A stretch of 6,227 nucleotides of DNA, from contig JAIRNM010000422.1 in assembly GCA_031258055.1 (NCBI GenBank), forward strand, positions 1 to 6,227, read 5' to 3'. Position 1 is the stretch's first letter; every line of letters begins with the position of its first letter. Below, in pieces: positions 1 to 5,084 of this stretch. The notes beneath the pieces are model-generated. The model was not told where the DNA came from. It ran no database searches and saw only the letters and a list, made by a program, of their open reading frames with translations. This DNA is from Bifidobacteriaceae bacterium (GTDB lineage Bacteria; Actinomycetota; Actinomycetes; Actinomycetales; WQXJ01). The position numbers and the translations under genes are program-made.

Positions 1-453
1 GCTGGCCGCCCTTCGGGCGCGTCGCGGTCGCCTCGCATCGCTGGGACCAGTCCCTCCACAACTTGTTAATTCCCGGCCAACGGTCAAACGTTACAGGCCT
101 CAGGCGCGGTCTTTGGACGCCGAACAGACGTGGCCGAGGCGGTGAGCCTGGTAGCCGAGGTTGCCTGTGTCACGGCGTGTGAGTCGGCGGCCGCGGGCGA
201 CACCGCCTAGTTAGTCCTGCCCCACGTTTACCTCACGCCGGTTCCCAAAGCTGGCGCGGCATTTTGCGAAAGCAGCCATGACTAGGCCATATATGGGTGT
301 ATCGGGCTATAGAACGGGCGAAGAAGCAATCAACCAAAGACCCATGAGCACTGTGCTCTCGCTATTGCTAAAAGGAAGATAAGTTCGGTCCGCCTCGGGG
401 CACCGTCTGGGTGAAGGCGCTGGCGGCTTAAGACTTCCGCCTGACAGTATGGA

Positions 454-491
454 CACTTGGCAATGCGCAAGTGGTCATAGTGGGGTACGCT
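454..491 (+). promoter_or_regulatory. Putative promoter/operator of first antitoxin
   Basis: TACGCT at 486-491 matches the TANNNT form of a -10 element and lies 7 nt before the GTG start at 499, as expected for a leaderless transcript. No clear -35 is seen at the proper distance. Just upstream is an inverted repeat, CACTTG (454-459) and CAAGTG (468-473), with an 8-nt centre, a plausible operator for autoregulation by the HTH antitoxin. The second module has a matching arrangement with TATGCT before its ATG. Part of this region (457-482) recurs at 1531-1556 with one mismatch. Confidence 0.4.
457..482. repeat. Direct repeat, copy 1
   Basis: This 26-base segment recurs at 1531-1556 with a single difference (G460 versus A1534). 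It lies upstream of the first antitoxin and overlaps the inverted repeat there, so the second copy is probably a relic of the same control region. Confidence 0.8.
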
Positions 492-498
492 GGGGAAC

Positions 499-828
499 GT
501 GAACAGCATGACCTTGAACCCGGCACGCCTATCGAATGATGACTGGGCGCGCGTGCGCGCGTTCCTGGACTCGGCGAAGAAGCGGGGCGAGGTGGTCGAC
601 TTCTCCTCTCGTGTGGAGCTGCTGACTCCGGCCGAAGTCGCCAAGCGGTTGGGAATGTCTCGGTCCACAGTGTTGCGCCGGATCGCTGATGGCGAGATCG
701 CCGCCACCAAGGTCGGCACCCACCACCGCATCCCGCTAAACGAGTACGAACGATACAGCCGCGAGCTGATGCGCCGCCTAGCGGAAGCGTCCGCTACCGA
801 CATTGAGGCCGAGTTGTTCGGTGAGTGA
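499..828 (+). CDS. Excisionase-type HTH antitoxin, module 1
   Basis: A 109-residue protein, probably the DNA-binding antitoxin of a VapBC-like toxin-antitoxin pair. Residues about 42-79 form an excisionase/MerR-like helix-turn-helix (HTH_17 type): LTPAEVAKRLGMSRSTVLRR, then a short wing with KVG and HRIP. The acidic C-terminal tail, ending IEAELFGE, is the likely toxin-binding part, by analogy with the second copy at 1668, which ends IRADLFGE. The GTG at 499 is chosen because a -10-like TACGCT lies 7 nt upstream; ATG at 508 is an in-frame alternative. The stop overlaps the toxin start (GTG 821) by 8 nt, implying translational coupling. Known family members bind DNA and often repress their own operon. 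The gene is intact although its toxin partner is broken as written. A phage or plasmid excisionase is a less likely reading because of the PIN gene that follows. Confidence 0.8.
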   Translation: MNSMTLNPARLSNDDWARVRAFLDSAKKRGEVVDFSSRVELLTPAEVAKRLGMSRSTVLRRIADGEIAATKVGTHHRIPLNEYERYSRELMRRLAEASATDIEAELFGE

Positions 829-1477
829 CGCGTCGCTGATCTTTCTCGACGCCAACGCGCTCGCCTCACCGGTCACCCGCACGCTGCTAATCGCCGGGGC
901 GCGCTGATGGTCTGCGGTGGACATGGTCGAGGCATGTCGAGGTCGAAGCTGATCGGCACGCCCGCGGACAAGCATCACGGACCTCGGTTGTCCGTGCAGA
1001 AATTCTCGGCACTGAACTGTCGCCGACCGCGCGGCGCACGGCAGGTCTGACAACTGGCACAGCACAGGATCGACAGGTGCTGGCTGACGCGATCCACGCG
1101 GGAGCCAGCTATCTGATCACGACCGATGTCGATGACTTCGCGCTCGCCTCGCGGCACATGGGATGAGCGCAGTGAACCCTGACTATTTCATGGCGTCACG
1201 GTTCACCGAGCAGGCTTATATAGAGGGCGTCGAGCTGCTCGCGGCCGTGCAGAAGAACCCGGCGCGGATAGCAAGCGAAATTCACCGGATGCTCGGCCAC
1301 AGGCATCCCCGCCTGGTCACAAGGTTCGCTGACGCTTACGACACGACACCGATCCCCGCCGACCCCGACCAGCCGAACACGATCTTCCGAGGCGTCGTCT
1401 GCATCCGCTGCGAGGCGCGTCTCAATGATGTGGCGGATTTGCGGCACGGGCTATGCCCAGAGCATCTGAGCCTCTGA
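821..1477 (+). pseudogene. PIN-domain toxin of module 1, two frameshifts
   Basis: A PIN-domain (VapC-like) ribonuclease gene broken as written. The first frame starts at GTG 821, overlaps the antitoxin stop, reads FLDANALASPVTRTLL with the first catalytic Asp, and stops at TGA 905. The frame then shifts at about 896-903, where one surplus base fits the GGGG run. The middle frame is open to TGA 1164 and carries TWSRHVEVEADRHARG (acidic pair), DRQVLADAIHAGASYLITTD and DVDDFA (remaining catalytic Asps). A second shift of opposite sign, one base missing near 1147, returns to the original frame: LAAHGMSAVNPDYF, then a C-terminal region with CIRC and CPEH ending at TGA 1475-1477. Corrected, it would encode about 218 residues, against 221 for the intact homologue at 2023-2688, collinear throughout. 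An ATG at 1163 can begin a 104-residue C-terminal fragment that lacks all catalytic residues and should not be taken as a gene in its own right. Whether this is true decay or consensus error cannot be decided from the sequence. Confidence 0.85.
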
Positions 1478-1491
1478 CCAAGCCCTTGCGC

Positions 1492-1535
1492 TTAGCCCAC
1501 GCCGCCCGGCCCACCATCGCCTCGCGTTCATTGAC
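1492..1535 (-). pseudogene. Tail relic of a DUF433-like antitoxin-type gene
   Basis: On the minus strand this reads VNEREAMVG and then loses frame by one base before a TAA. It aligns with the 3' end of the minus-strand gene ending at 4728 (VNEHEAMVG...), with 37 identical bases in 45 aligned columns including a one-base gap. The similarity ends abruptly at 1535, where a copy of the region upstream of the first antitoxin begins. I read it as a surviving fragment of a second copy of that gene family. At this length the match could still be partly chance, but shared frame, orientation and stop position argue against that. Confidence 0.5.
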
Positions 1536-1556
1536 AATGCGCAAGTGGTCATAGTG
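1531..1556. repeat. Direct repeat, copy 2
   Basis: Second copy of the 457-482 segment. It joins the DUF433-like tail relic on its left to the antitoxin 3' remnant on its right, so it marks a recombination junction. Confidence 0.8.
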
Positions 1557-1619
1557 AGCAAGTACGAACGATACAACCGCGAACTGATGCGCCCCATGAC
1601 CGAACCGTCAGCTCGCTAG
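1531..1619 (+). pseudogene. Internally deleted copy of first antitoxin region
   Basis: Bases 1531-1556 repeat 457-482, upstream of the first antitoxin, with one mismatch (22 consecutive identical bases from 1535). Bases 1561-1593 repeat 743-775 inside that antitoxin gene with two mismatches, and a weaker match continues. The roughly 260 bases between these parts in the original are missing, including the start and the whole HTH. GTACG occurs at both edges of the missing stretch in the original (485-489 and 744-748), a possible deletion point. A residual frame from GTG 1554 reads SKYERYNRELMR and stops at TAG 1617; it cannot make a functional antitoxin. This is evidence of past duplication of the module. 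Confidence 0.65.
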
Positions 1620-1661
1620 TGCACACTTCTTCTTCCGAGAGTGTGCAATGATCGGTATGCT
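1620..1661 (+). promoter_or_regulatory. Putative operator and leaderless promoter of module 2
   Basis: A perfect 8-bp inverted repeat, TGCACACT (1620-1627) and AGTGTGCA (1640-1647), with a 12-nt centre, lies just upstream of a -10-like TATGCT (1656-1661). The ATG at 1668 is 6 nt beyond the -10, which fits transcription starting at the start codon. A weak -35, TTCCGA (1633-1638), is 17 nt from the -10 and lies inside the inverted repeat, so a repressor bound there would block the promoter. AGGAG at 1662-1666 is only 1 nt from the ATG, too close to act as a normal ribosome binding site. Autoregulation by the antitoxin is inferred from the family. Confidence 0.5.
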
Positions 1662-1667
1662 AGGAGC

Positions 1668-2030
1668 ATGGCAGCGTCCACTTTGACGATCGACCCTGAA
1701 GATGTCCGCGCTGTCGCGGCGAAGGCTGGCGATGCGGCGCCCTGGTTGGAGCGGGTCGCCCGGTACGTGCGGGCGGCGGCGGCGGAAGGCGAGACCGTCA
1801 CTTTGACAAGTAGGCGGCGCATGCTCACGCCCGAGCAGGTGGCCGACCGCTTGGGGGTATCGCGTTCCACGATCTCCCGCAGAATCAAAGAGGGGCGACT
1901 GAGGGCTGTCAAAGTGGGCAACCGCAACCGCGTGCCGTATGAGGAGTTTGAGCGGTTCAGGTATCAGATGATGGGCGATCTTGTGGAGTTGTCCGCCGAG
2001 GAGATCAGGGCAGACCTGTTCGGTGAGTGA
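1668..2030 (+). CDS. Excisionase-type HTH antitoxin, module 2
   Basis: A 120-residue antitoxin, homologous to the one at 499-828 but clearly diverged. The N-terminal 50 residues (DPEDVRAVAAKAGDAAPWLE onward) are probably helical and differ from the first copy. Residues about 53-90 are the winged helix-turn-helix: LTPEQVADRLGVSRSTISRR, then VKVGNRNRVP. The C-terminus ends EIRADLFGE. The frame extends to a GTG at 1641, but ATG 1668 is preferred because it sits 6 nt after TATGCT and because the GTG lies inside the putative operator. The stop codon overlaps the PIN toxin start at 2023 by 8 nt. Expected role: DNA-binding repressor of its own operon and inhibitor of the neighbouring nuclease toxin. 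A role in excision of a mobile element is possible for this domain, but no integrase is seen. Confidence 0.85.
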   Translation: MAASTLTIDPEDVRAVAAKAGDAAPWLERVARYVRAAAAEGETVTLTSRRRMLTPEQVADRLGVSRSTISRRIKEGRLRAVKVGNRNRVPYEEFERFRYQMMGDLVELSAEEIRADLFGE

Positions 2031-2688
2031 TTCGGCGACGGTTGTCTTCTTGGACGCAAATGTCATTGCCAAGCGGGTGACAAGGACCTTTCTTCTGGCT
2101 GGTGGGTTGCTGAGCGGGTTCATCGGGGTCTGGAGCCACGCCGCTGAAGGGGAGGCAGCCCGTCACATGCGGCCCCGCGCCACGCCTCCAGCGGTGATCC
2201 GCGAGCGGTTTGGGATACCGCTTGGACCGACCGGCCAGGTGGGCGGTCGTTTCGGGGCCACCAGCATGCCGGATCGCCAAATTCTGGCGGATGCTGAGGT
2301 CGCAGGCGCCGCCTTCTTAGTGACTGAGGACGTTGATGACTTCGCTGTTCCTGACCTGGTGGCCGCTGGAATTTCCGCGGTCAACCCCGACTTGTTCCTG
2401 GCGGAGAGAATGACCCACTCGGCGTATCGGGCGTTGGTCGCGCTGTTCGTCGAACGACAGGTAGCACCGCCGACCACGGCGGAGGACTTTCACAGATCCA
2501 TCGGACGCGAGCACCCCCGCTTGTTCGCTGCTCACGCCGACCTCTACCCAGTTGCTCCGGCCGTGGCCGTCGACCGACCGCCAGCCGTGGTGTTCCGCGG
2601 AACACGTTGCCTACGCTGCGAGACTAAATGCTCAGCCGCAAAAGCTATGACCGATGGCGTATGCCCTGAATGCCTGGGCCATCACTAA
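2023..2688 (+). CDS. PIN-domain ribonuclease toxin (VapC-like), module 2
   Basis: An intact 221-residue PIN-domain protein, expected to be a Mg2+-dependent endoribonuclease held in check by the antitoxin just upstream. Catalytic acids are visible: D11 in VVFLDANVIAK, E42/E44 in SHAAEGEAARH, D84 in DRQILADA, and D103/D105/D106 in TEDVDDFA. After the PIN fold, ending near residue 125 (AVNPDLF), there is a helical extension and a Cys-rich end: C196 and C199 (CLRC), C203, C214 and C217 (CPEC), then a final GHH, suggestive of a zinc knuckle. The frame is open further upstream to 1981, but GTG 2023 is chosen because it gives the same 8-nt overlap with the antitoxin stop as in module 1 and the protein then begins directly at the first PIN strand. 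The length exceeds the roughly 130-150 residues of compact VapC toxins because of the C-terminal extension. Confidence 0.87.
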   Translation: MSDSATVVFLDANVIAKRVTRTFLLAGGLLSGFIGVWSHAAEGEAARHMRPRATPPAVIRERFGIPLGPTGQVGGRFGATSMPDRQILADAEVAGAAFLVTEDVDDFAVPDLVAAGISAVNPDLFLAERMTHSAYRALVALFVERQVAPPTTAEDFHRSIGREHPRLFAAHADLYPVAPAVAVDRPPAVVFRGTRCLRCETKCSAAKAMTDGVCPECLGHH

Positions 2689-2714
2689 GCCGCATTCATA
2701 ACCTGTCAGCGGCT
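2688..2714. terminator. Possible hairpin between convergent genes
   Basis: AGCCGC (2688-2693) pairs with GCGGCT (2709-2714) around a 15-nt loop, in the short gap between the toxin stop (2688) and the stop of the minus-strand nuclease gene (2726). The position suits a bidirectional terminator, but neither strand shows a T run, and the stem is short with a large loop. Confidence 0.3.
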
Positions 2715-2725
2715 CCCCAAAATCG

Positions 2726-3206
2726 CTAAATCACAGAAGTACCAAACCTTGCCCAATCATTGAATTGCCACTCCCAAGCTCGGCACACTCGTTCTCTGGG
2801 TATGGCTTTATCGGTAGGGTCGACGAACATCAACCGTACGTAACGACTGTCGCCCACCACGATACCGAGCAAATATCGACCGCTCTCAGACTGCATGGCA
2901 CCCATCTCATTGTTTGTCATTGAGAAACGCGAGTCTAAGCGTTCTACCCGTTTCACCTCGATCATAGTGAGATCACCATCCGGGTTTTCGCCAACGAGGT
3001 CGTAGCCCAGGTTCTGCTTACTCACATCCCGGAGGTTCCAACCCCGACGATTGAGCCACTCGAGTACGCTCAGTTCAGCGGTTCTCCACTTCGCGACAAT
3101 TTCTGGAAACCCCTCTTCATGAGGGATTGCCGTATGGCGGATAAGTTCGATTGATGCAGGAGTCGCTGGAATCCCTAGCGGCGCAGAAGTCGCCGGCGTC
3201 AGCCCC
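2726..3206 (-). pseudogene. DUF3883 nuclease half, out of frame
   Basis: The authentic part of this frame runs from about LTPATSAPLG to the TAG at 2726-2728. It holds the whole DUF3883 domain, including NLGYDLVGENPDG, MIEVKRVE and SMTNNEMGAM, then strands around YLLGIVVG and VRLMFVDPT, and ends WARFGTSVI. An ATG at 3331 opens the same frame, but residues before about 3206 are antisense-quality sequence overlapping the ATPase frame, so that start is not credible. Confidence 0.7.
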
Positions 3207-4340
3207 GTTTGGGAAAAGATGGCGCAGTTCTTCTCGTTGCAACGGAATCGGAGAAATCGTAAAAGGCAGCGAAGCGATGGCCAGGTGATCCCGTAAGCGC
3301 GACAGAAAAACAAAATCTGTGCTGCCGCCACCAGACGCCAAGATTGAGCGTGGGTCTTCAGCCTGGATCATCAACGTCCATGCGCGCTCAAACCAGTGAT
3401 GTTGAGGATTCGAGAGCACTGCCGCGAACGCACCGGCTGCGTTTTCAAGAACTGTCTGAGTCGACGGGTCGCCCAAGACTGCATGAGTTCTAGATGGATC
3501 AGTGAGAAAATCCCCCGATATAACCAGGGGAACGCCCAGCGCGTCATCTACCGGCAAGAAACAAGCCAAGCGACCACGGATCGTCGTCAAAGACAAGGCC
3601 ATGTCATTAAGGGGTACTGCAATAGTTGCTTTTGCGTCTTGTAACACGGCGAACTCAGCAGTCCTACGATCCACGCTCAAGACCAGCCGGTCGGCATTCC
3701 GCTCCAAAGCGAAGGTCACGCTCGTATTCGGCGTCTCGATATTCAGTTCCCGGAGGTTGCGAAGGAACAAGAGGGATAGTGGATTGATCGCGCCTAGGAT
3801 TTGACGATCTTCCACCTGATTGTTCGGGGTTATCGTAAAAGAGGCTCCGACATTCACGTCCGAACGGGCAACCTGAGTAGGAATGCGAGTGAGAGGCACA
3901 CTGCGCCTGTCGACAGAATCGCCAGCCGCAGCTAGCAGACGAGCGGCCTCCTCCCGGTCAAAGGTAAAGCTCGTTCTAGCTGACTCGACCTTGACTCTTG
4001 ATGCGACCGCCGCCAACGCCTTGAACCCGATCCCACGGTATCCGATGGACTCGCCACGAATCTTGGTTGAACTCGCACTTCTGCACAACCCCTCGGCGTC
4101 GGCTCGGTCAAACGGGCGGCCATTGTTAGACCAAGACACCAAGCCGTCTGACCGAATCTGGACGTTAACGCTCGTGGCGCCAGCGTCATCAGAGTTCTGC
4201 AAGAGTTCATACTGAACGCGATCACGATAAGTCGCTGCCAACACCGTCTCAAGCCGAGCCAACTCCGAGAACATACCTGGAGCCTGCTCATATTCTCCCA
4301 CCAGCGCCGCTTGAAGCGTTGTAACCGACTCCAATAGCAT
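3117..4340 (-). CDS. ATPase half as written (sacsin-like GHKL)
   Basis: As the sequence stands, translation from ATG 4340 gives 407 residues. Residues 1 to about 380 are sacsin-like ATPase and linker; the last 30 or so (after HLFPNG) are out-of-frame residues without family character, ending at TGA 3117-3119. The truncated product keeps the ATP-binding motifs but lacks the nuclease. A GGGGA about 11 nt upstream of the ATG may be its ribosome binding site. If the indel is a sequence error this entry is replaced by the full fusion at 2726-4340. Confidence 0.6.
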   Translation of the reverse strand: MLLESVTTLQAALVGEYEQAPGMFSELARLETVLAATYRDRVQYELLQNSDDAGATSVNVQIRSDGLVSWSNNGRPFDRADAEGLCRSASSTKIRGESIGYRGIGFKALAAVASRVKVESARTSFTFDREEAARLLAAAGDSVDRRSVPLTRIPTQVARSDVNVGASFTITPNNQVEDRQILGAINPLSLLFLRNLRELNIETPNTSVTFALERNADRLVLSVDRRTAEFAVLQDAKATIAVPLNDMALSLTTIRGRLACFLPVDDALGVPLVISGDFLTDPSRTHAVLGDPSTQTVLENAAGAFAAVLSNPQHHWFERAWTLMIQAEDPRSILASGGGSTDFVFLSRLRDHLAIASLPFTISPIPLQREELRHLFPNGADAGDFCAARDSSDSCINRTYPPYGNPS

Positions 4341-4343
4341 TAA

Positions 4344-4727
4344 TCAGCGGTCCCCAATGCGCGCCACAATGCGGTGAACCGGCGCCGGATAATCTTCTAA
4401 CTTAAAGTCCACACCAATTAGCCAGCGTGGCGAACGCGAAGGCATATTCCCGCACTCATCGACATGAATGCATATACTTATGGCGCCACGCAGTTCATCG
4501 AGACGGAATCCGGTGTCATCAAGAATGTCAAAAGAGAACTCAGGGGCATCATATTCAAAGGGCGCCGCCTTGGCAACAGTCAGATCACTCTCCACCCATT
4601 TTCGCTCTCGAAGCATCCAATCTTGAAGCAGTTCGTCGGCAGATCCAAAGACCACTCCTCCGGACGCAAGAATACGCCCTTTTCGGTCGTCCAGCTTATC
4701 AATTATACGGTGCGTGAAAGCTTCCAT
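4344..4727 (-). CDS. Unrecognised 127-residue protein, middle gene of block
   Basis: I do not recognise this protein. It is 127 residues, acidic, with no signal peptide or membrane segment. The N-terminus (MEAFTHRIIDKLDDRKGRIL) looks helical, followed by FGSADELLQDWMLRERKW, then mostly strand-like sequence with FSFDILDDTGF, GAISICIHVDECG, RWLIGVDFKLEDYP and VHRIVARIGDR. Its ATG follows the TAA of the upstream gene with no gap (TAAATG on the coding strand), and its TGA is 3 nt before the ATPase start, so it is almost certainly translationally coupled to both. The fixed place before an ATPase-nuclease gene suggests an accessory or regulatory subunit. There is no further evidence for function. 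Confidence 0.65.
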   Translation of the reverse strand: MEAFTHRIIDKLDDRKGRILASGGVVFGSADELLQDWMLRERKWVESDLTVAKAAPFEYDAPEFSFDILDDTGFRLDELRGAISICIHVDECGNMPSRSPRWLIGVDFKLEDYPAPVHRIVARIGDR

Positions 4728-5024
4728 TTAGCCCAAGCCGCACTGGCCAACCATTGCCTCATGCTCATTGACGTCGATCCAGACATCAATCTCTTCCGGG
4801 TACAGCCCGTAACACTCAAGGGCGACGACAACGTCGCACTCCTTCAAACCCAGTTGTTCAGCCAGCCCGGCCGCGTTCCCGTTCGACTCAACCAGACCCC
4901 TAATCCGAGCAACGATCTCCCATGCACCCAAACCTCCAACCGCCGAACGGCCCGCACCAACCAGTCCTTGCTTGAACTCAATACCAAGAACTTGGCGCCC
5001 AACAGCGGCCGCACACATTGCCAC
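4728..5024 (-). CDS. DUF433-like, antitoxin-type small protein
   Basis: A protein of 98 residues (GTG 5024) or 96 (ATG 5018). The C-terminal half, AWEIVARIRGLVESNG, LAEQLGLKECDVVVALECYG and LYPEEIDVWIDVNEHEAMV, resembles the end of DUF433-like, VapB-type antitoxins: a helix-turn-helix, an alanine-Tyr helix and a PEEID tail. This is family recognition by eye and is only moderately sure. The N-terminal part (CAAAVGRQVLGIEFKQGLVG) is strand-like. The frame is open upstream to a TAA at 5061-5063 without another usual start, so the N-terminus could be shortened relative to relatives. It is the first gene of the three-gene minus block and may serve as its regulator. A relic of the same tail lies at 1492-1535. 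No PIN toxin of the usual partner type follows it. Confidence 0.6.
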   Translation of the reverse strand: MAMCAAAVGRQVLGIEFKQGLVGAGRSAVGGLGAWEIVARIRGLVESNGNAAGLAEQLGLKECDVVVALECYGLYPEEIDVWIDVNEHEAMVGQCGLG

Positions 5025-5084
5025 ATCAAACTTCGTATCTCTCGCGATAAGGTAACCACATTAGATCGTGATGGAAGGAGGGCG
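5025..5084. promoter_or_regulatory. Divergent intergenic region
   Basis: These 60 bases separate the start of the minus-strand block (5024) from the glycosyltransferase start (5085), so both promoters must lie here or inside the opposite gene. On the minus strand TAATGT (5063-5058) or TACCTT (5054-5049) could be -10 elements; no convincing -35 is seen. On the plus strand AAGGAGGG (5075-5082) is a strong Shine-Dalgarno sequence, but only 2-3 nt from the ATG. Confidence 0.35.

Larger units (their letters stand above)
1..498. other. Gene-free left flank with small palindromes
   Basis: I find no coding region here that I can support. All plus frames are closed by stops within about 210 bases; frame 2 is open from the window edge to a TGA at 146-148, so the tail of an upstream gene is possible but resembles nothing I know. 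The stretch contains a perfect 10-bp palindrome CCATATATGG at 287-296 and an interrupted palindrome GAGCAC-T-GTGCTC at 346-358. A long minus-strand frame crosses from the antitoxin gene into this region, but its first part is only the antisense of that gene. The last 40 bases appear to be the promoter of the antitoxin at 499. Confidence 0.5.
2726..4340 (-). pseudogene. Sacsin-like GHKL ATPase-DUF3883 nuclease, frameshifted
   Basis: Two overlapping minus frames (4340-3117 and 3331-2726) together spell one protein of about 537 residues. The N-terminal part is an HSP90/sacsin-like GHKL ATPase: N-box YELLQNSDDAGA (residues 44-55), a G1-like stretch SWSNNGRPF (69-77) and G2 GYRGIGFKA (100-108). 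The C-terminal part is a DUF3883 (NO VEIN-type) domain of restriction-endonuclease fold: FPEIVAKW, LNRRGW, NLGYDL, IEVK and TNNE, with acids and lysine of a D...ExK centre at about D447, E461 and K463. A one-base surplus near 3203-3217, by the CCCC run (GGGG on the coding strand), breaks the frame; removing it gives a continuous HLFPNGLTPATSAPLG. No start codon exists for the nuclease part after the shift. It begins 3 nt after the stop of the upstream 127-residue gene, so it is co-transcribed. Likely a defence effector, if functional; the fusion is well supported, the role is inferred. Confidence 0.85.

Noticed and set aside
346..358. LexA/SOS box
   Set aside because: GAGCAC-T-GTGCTC does not match the actinobacterial GAAC...GTTC pattern and has an odd central base.
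330..869. Minus-strand frame of 179 codons with a CPYC motif near its C-terminal end
   Set aside because: Most of it is antisense to the well-supported antitoxin at 499-828 and has Arg/Ser-rich shadow composition. The CPYC part (about 435-445) has no further domain signature.
1163..1477. Independent 104-residue gene from ATG 1163
   Set aside because: It is the C-terminal part of the PIN toxin, collinear with the intact homologue at 2023-2688, and lacks the catalytic residues.
1981..2022. Longer toxin start at 1981
   Set aside because: The extra 14 codons lie within the antitoxin C-terminus in another frame. The GTG at 2023 reproduces the overlap seen in module 1.
3200..3220. Programmed -1 frameshift at the heptamer C CCA AAC on the coding strand
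   Set aside because: The heptamer fits the -1 slippery pattern, but the -1 frame meets TGA within three codons. The nuclease lies in the +1 frame, so this slip cannot make the fusion.
3117..3331. Start of a separate 201-residue gene at ATG 3331
   Set aside because: Its first 43 or so residues overlap the ATPase frame and look like shadow sequence; the real domain begins after about 3206. A frameshifted fusion explains both frames better.
3396..4215. Plus-strand open frames opposite the ATPase gene (3396-3644, 3502-3804, 3883-4215)
   Set aside because: These are antisense shadows; no domain character, and the minus frame has clear GHKL motifs.
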